In this document: piece by piece, positions 5,644 to 7,950 of the stretch
Position numbering within the stretch: position 1 is the stretch's first letter
Layout: every line of letters begins with the position of its first letter
Source: Candidatus Solincola tengchongensis
Lineage (GTDB): Bacteria; Actinomycetota; Geothermincolia; Geothermincolales; RBG-13-55-18
Length of the DNA: 7,950 nt
Direction of reading: 5' to 3'
Assembly (NCBI GenBank): GCA_015711895.1
Contig: MU158592.1
Location: forward strand, 1 to 7,950
Translations under genes and position numbers: made by a program
The notes under the pieces: model-generated
What the model was told of the DNA's origin: nothing
What the model saw: only the letters and a program-made list of their open reading frames with translations
Database searches by the model: none

Positions 5644-6360
5644 TCATTCCATGTGTTCCTCTATCTCCCTGGGTATCTCCAGGGGAGCGTTGCCCGCCGA
5701 GCACCTGGGCACGGCGTCCACCAGGGCGGCCATCCTCTCGTAGGGCACAGAGACGAAGACCGCATCCCGCGGATACTTCTGCATGCGCCGCGCCGTCCAG
5801 TCCCCGAAGGTCACGTTGGTGCGGCCCGTGACCACCGGATAGGCTATCGCCGAATGGCACAGCGCCCCGGTGAGCTCCACCCGGAGGGGAATCCCGTCCC
5901 AGTAATGGTCCAGGGTGATGAGGCGGCAGGCCTGTTCCGGGTCCACTACGAAGACCACCAGGTCCGGCCGCAGGGGAGCCTCCTCGACGGGACCTATGAG
6001 CACCCGGTCGGCCAGCCCGGTGGGGGGCGGGGAGCCCAGGGCCTGCATGCGGTGGAAGCTGACGATGGAATGGGTCAGTTTCTCGCCCCGGGTGAGGAAA
6101 TCCTGGATGAAACGCCACCCCCGGCCGGAGGGCGGCTCGGACAGGCCGCAGTGCCAGGAACCACCCGGGCAGGAGGAGTTGGCGGCCTCTATGACGAAGG
6201 CCTCCCCTGCCGCCGCCCTCTTAAGGGCCCGGCAGAAGGATATCCTCTCCCGGCTTCCCTCCTCCACCTCGTCGTTGGTGAAGGTCACCGCCACCGGCTT
6301 ACGCTCCAGTCCGAGGACCTCCACCAGGACCCCGGCCTCCTCCTTCCAAACCGATTCCAT
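5644..6360 (-). CDS. DUF169 family protein
   Basis: The 238-aa protein fits the DUF169 (COG2043) family, widespread in anaerobic bacteria and archaea and without a settled function. Matching blocks are KPVAVTFTND (21-30), FCRALKRAAAGEAF (42-55), CPGGSWHCGL (64-73), PDLVVFVVDPEQACRLI (132-148), GALCHSAIAYPVVTGRTNVT (165-184) and VSVPYERM (203-210). Cysteines C43, C64, C71, C145 and C168 fall inside these blocks and could bind a metal or cofactor (inference). No signal peptide or transmembrane segment is seen. The start at 6360 follows a strong GGAGGAGG with a 6-base spacer; an upstream in-frame ATG at 6531 would add 57 low-complexity residues and is rejected. The hairpin at 6381-6395 would lie just upstream of the ribosome-binding site in the mRNA. 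It may be co-transcribed with the DUF6125-like gene. Confidence 0.85.
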   Translation of the reverse strand: MESVWKEEAGVLVEVLGLERKPVAVTFTNDEVEEGSRERISFCRALKRAAAGEAFVIEAANSSCPGGSWHCGLSEPPSGRGWRFIQDFLTRGEKLTHSIVSFHRMQALGSPPPTGLADRVLIGPVEEAPLRPDLVVFVVDPEQACRLITLDHYWDGIPLRVELTGALCHSAIAYPVVTGRTNVTFGDWTARRMQKYPRDAVFVSVPYERMAALVDAVPRCSAGNAPLEIPREIEEHME

Positions 6361-6366
6361 TCTTTT

Positions 6367-6374
6367 CCTCCTCC
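6367..6374 (-). promoter_or_regulatory. Shine-Dalgarno site that fixes the DUF169 start
   Basis: GGAGGAGG on the - strand, 6 bases before the ATG at 6360. Confidence 0.8.
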
Positions 6375-6380
6375 ATTCTC

Positions 6381-6395
6381 GCGGCCTTTGGCCGC
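6381..6395 (-). other. Perfect 6-bp hairpin in the DUF169 leader
   Basis: GCGGCC-TTT-GGCCGC is a perfect inverted repeat with a 3-base loop, 6 bases upstream of the ribosome-binding site in mRNA sense. It could end an upstream transcript, stabilise the 5' end of the mRNA, or be chance. Confidence 0.35.
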
Positions 6396-6669
6396 TCTTC
6401 CTCGCGAACCGACGACCGTTCATGAGCCCGACTCGTCCTCCCCCGCGCATTGACGACCTTCCTGGCGCAAGCTTCCCGGCGAGGGCCGGTGCGAGTCGCC
6501 CACTCGTTACCGCTTCACTTAATCGTTTCAAGGTCCTCCCAGCGGCTTAACCGCCGGACAAGATAGCCTTATGGAGTTTCCGCACGCTGCCACCCGATAT
6601 TCCTTCCCACCGCAATGCCGGCCGCCCCGGCGCTCAAGGCCGCCGCGCCGGGTCCCGCCTTGGGGGTCT

Positions 6670-7704
6670 TCAGAGCGCCATAAGCTCACCCTCCAGATCG
6701 GCGCCCTTCTCCCCCAGGTTCATCAGCTCGTCGCTGACCTCGTCGAAGCGGGACTCCAGCTCCCCGGCCAGCAGGGACATGCCACTCTGCCATCTCTCGA
6801 GGCCGGACTCAGCGGAAGCGAGCTTTGCGGGATCCTGGTTGGCGAGGGCCATCCTCAAATCGGCGATGACCGGCGAGATACCGTTCCACGTCTCGAGAAA
6901 GCGGCGGTGGAAATCCTCGAGGCCCCCCGGCGGTTGCACGGCCTGGAGCTCCTTGAGCGAATCACTGTAATATTCTTCCAGCGCTCCCATCGCCCGGTAG
7001 ATGTCCTCCTCCGTGGCCATGTCTCCGGTCAGGAATCGCGTGAGCTTCGCGTACCCCCCGACCATGGCGGAAATCAGCTCCCGGGAGTAGGTGAAGAAGA
7101 GCCCCGCTTCCGCGAAGGCGAGCTCGCACTCCCCGTAGAAATCCAGGAATTCCCGGTGAAGGGATTCCGCCTCTTTTGGGGGCCGCATCCCTTGGAGACC
7201 GTTCCGCGCCTCTCTGACCGCCGCCAGGCATTCATCCAGCAGGCCCTCCATCTCCGCGAGGGCATCCTCGATCTGCTCGGGGTCCTCCGAGCCGGATAGT
7301 GAACCGGCGATCTCCTCCATCTCCAAGCCCAGCTCGGCAAGGGACTCCCCCGCCTCACCGTGTAAGTTCCCGGCCCTTTCCTTGTACTCCTGCAGGCTCA
7401 TCCCCCTCCCGCCGGCGAGAAAGAGGGCCAGGAGCACGGCGGCCGCCGCCAGCAATATCACCATGCCACCCACGACGGGGTACACCCATCTCCTTCTCGC
7501 CACCTTGCACGCCGGGGGCGGGGCAACCGGCACCCGCGGTCCTTCCACCGGCGGCAGGGTGGCCTCGGCTCGGGGCTCTCCTTCCGTGCCGCCCGCCACT
7601 GAGGGCATCCTCTCACCTCCGGCTTCCCTCAACCGGCTCCCGCAGCGGGCGCAGTAGGTGGCTTCCTCTCCAACTTCCCGGCCACAGTGGGGACAGAACG
7701 GCAT
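6670..7704 (-). CDS. Zinc-ribbon, single-pass membrane protein with duplicated helical extracellular domain
   Basis: The protein has 344 aa. Residues 1-25 are a zinc ribbon with C4-x2-C7 and C18-x2-C21 (CPHCG...CARCG), as in zinc-ribbon-domain proteins. A proline-rich linker (about 40-66) leads to basic residues and one hydrophobic helix at about 75-97. The zinc ribbon is therefore probably cytoplasmic and the rest outside. The outer part (about 103-344) is acidic, predicted helical, and contains a visible duplication. Residues 174-190 (RPPKEAESLHREFLDFY) align with 257-273 (QPPGGLEDFHRRFLETW), both showing PP-x3-E-x2-HR-x-FL. I recognise no enzymatic motif. A role as an envelope sensor or structural protein is only a guess. 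The start follows AAGGAGGT with a 4-base spacer. It is the first - strand gene after a 246-base upstream region, so it probably has its own promoter. Confidence 0.88.
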   Translation of the reverse strand: MPFCPHCGREVGEEATYCARCGSRLREAGGERMPSVAGGTEGEPRAEATLPPVEGPRVPVAPPPACKVARRRWVYPVVGGMVILLAAAAVLLALFLAGGRGMSLQEYKERAGNLHGEAGESLAELGLEMEEIAGSLSGSEDPEQIEDALAEMEGLLDECLAAVREARNGLQGMRPPKEAESLHREFLDFYGECELAFAEAGLFFTYSRELISAMVGGYAKLTRFLTGDMATEEDIYRAMGALEEYYSDSLKELQAVQPPGGLEDFHRRFLETWNGISPVIADLRMALANQDPAKLASAESGLERWQSGMSLLAGELESRFDEVSDELMNLGEKGADLEGELMAL

Positions 7705-7708
7705 GAGG

Positions 7709-7716
7709 ACCTCCTT
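7709..7716 (-). promoter_or_regulatory. Full-consensus Shine-Dalgarno site of the zinc-ribbon gene
   Basis: AAGGAGGT on the - strand, 4 bases before the ATG at 7704. Confidence 0.85.
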
Positions 7717-7781
7717 CCCTCGTCATGGGCCAAACGGACATCGGGGCACAAGGCGCGAGTGCGGAAACCTATCGCCCTTCT

Positions 7782-7787
7782 ATTTTA
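7782..7787 (-). promoter_or_regulatory. Candidate -10 element for the zinc-ribbon gene
   Basis: TAAAAT on the - strand matches the TATAAT consensus at five of six bases and stands out in GC-rich DNA. No convincing -35 hexamer is found at the normal spacing. It would give a leader of about 70 bases. Confidence 0.35.
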
Positions 7788-7950
7788 TTCCACCTTCCCA
7801 TGTTCACTTTCCTTTCCCGTGGAAGCTGGGCGCGGCTCACAGCAACCTCTTCACAGTAACGGTCACCCGAAGGATGGGTCGCCTTCTTCCGCCTCCCTGT
7901 CCGCTCCTCGCCTCCGTACCTCCGGCGGTTACCGTCCTTTCGAGCAAGGG

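Larger units (their letters stand above)
6361..6669. other. Gene-free spacer between DUF169 and zinc-ribbon genes
   Basis: The 309 bases hold the DUF169 ribosome-binding site and hairpin, an AT-richer patch around 6520-6600 where a - strand promoter for DUF169 might lie, and GC-rich repeats just after the zinc-ribbon stop, including AAGGC (6636-6640) and GCCTT (6657-6661). In the patch, TTGAAA on the - strand has no good -10 partner, so I call no promoter. No protein or RNA gene is seen. Confidence 0.5.
7705..7950. other. Upstream region of the zinc-ribbon gene; possible gene end at the window edge
   Basis: Besides the Shine-Dalgarno and -10-like sites, the last 114 bases (7837-7950) are open on the - strand, running in from the edge and ending at a TGA (7837-7839) after a basic tail PILRVTVTVKRLL. 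This could be the 3' end of a gene beyond the window, but 37 codons without a motif are not enough to call it. Confidence 0.25.

Overview
This is a high-GC bacterial window: one coding line I counted has 42 G/C in 60 bases. AGG (Arg) and ATA (Ile) codons are used freely despite the GC content, and Shine-Dalgarno sites are strong and purine-rich. A TetR regulator, a fatty-acyl-AMP-ligase-like enzyme, an SDR, a DUF169 protein and a winged-helix/ferredoxin protein together suggest a deep-branching actinobacterial or deltaproteobacterial-type anaerobe, possibly thermophilic. That placement is inference only. There are no rRNA or tRNA genes, CRISPR arrays or insertion sequences.

Layout. (1) Positions 1-1276, + strand: the 3' end of a TetR-family regulator, then after a 4-6 base gap a 361-aa winged-helix/cysteine-rich/2x[4Fe-4S] ferredoxin protein, almost certainly one operon. 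(2) 1277-1620: a gene-free convergent spacer with GC-rich hairpins. (3) 1621-3306, - strand: an adenylate-forming enzyme of the fatty acyl-AMP ligase (FAAL) type. (4) 3307-4117: an 811-base gene-free divergent spacer with a clear GC dip. It holds a candidate promoter, a possible three-way-junction RNA element and a long imperfect hairpin. (5) 4118-4930, + strand: a classical short-chain dehydrogenase/reductase. (6) 4975-5466, 5644-6360 and 6670-7704, all - strand: a DUF6125-like protein, a DUF169 protein and a membrane-anchored zinc-ribbon protein. (7) 7705-7950: the upstream region of the zinc-ribbon gene.

How the genes may work together. The ligase would activate a fatty or other carboxylic acid as an acyl-adenylate. 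The divergent SDR would oxidise or reduce a hydroxy/keto lipid-like substrate. The TetR-ferredoxin pair may sense and respond to redox state or acyl compounds. These links rest on adjacency and family membership, not on direct evidence. The part least explained by protein-coding genes is the ligase-SDR spacer, especially 3732-4016.
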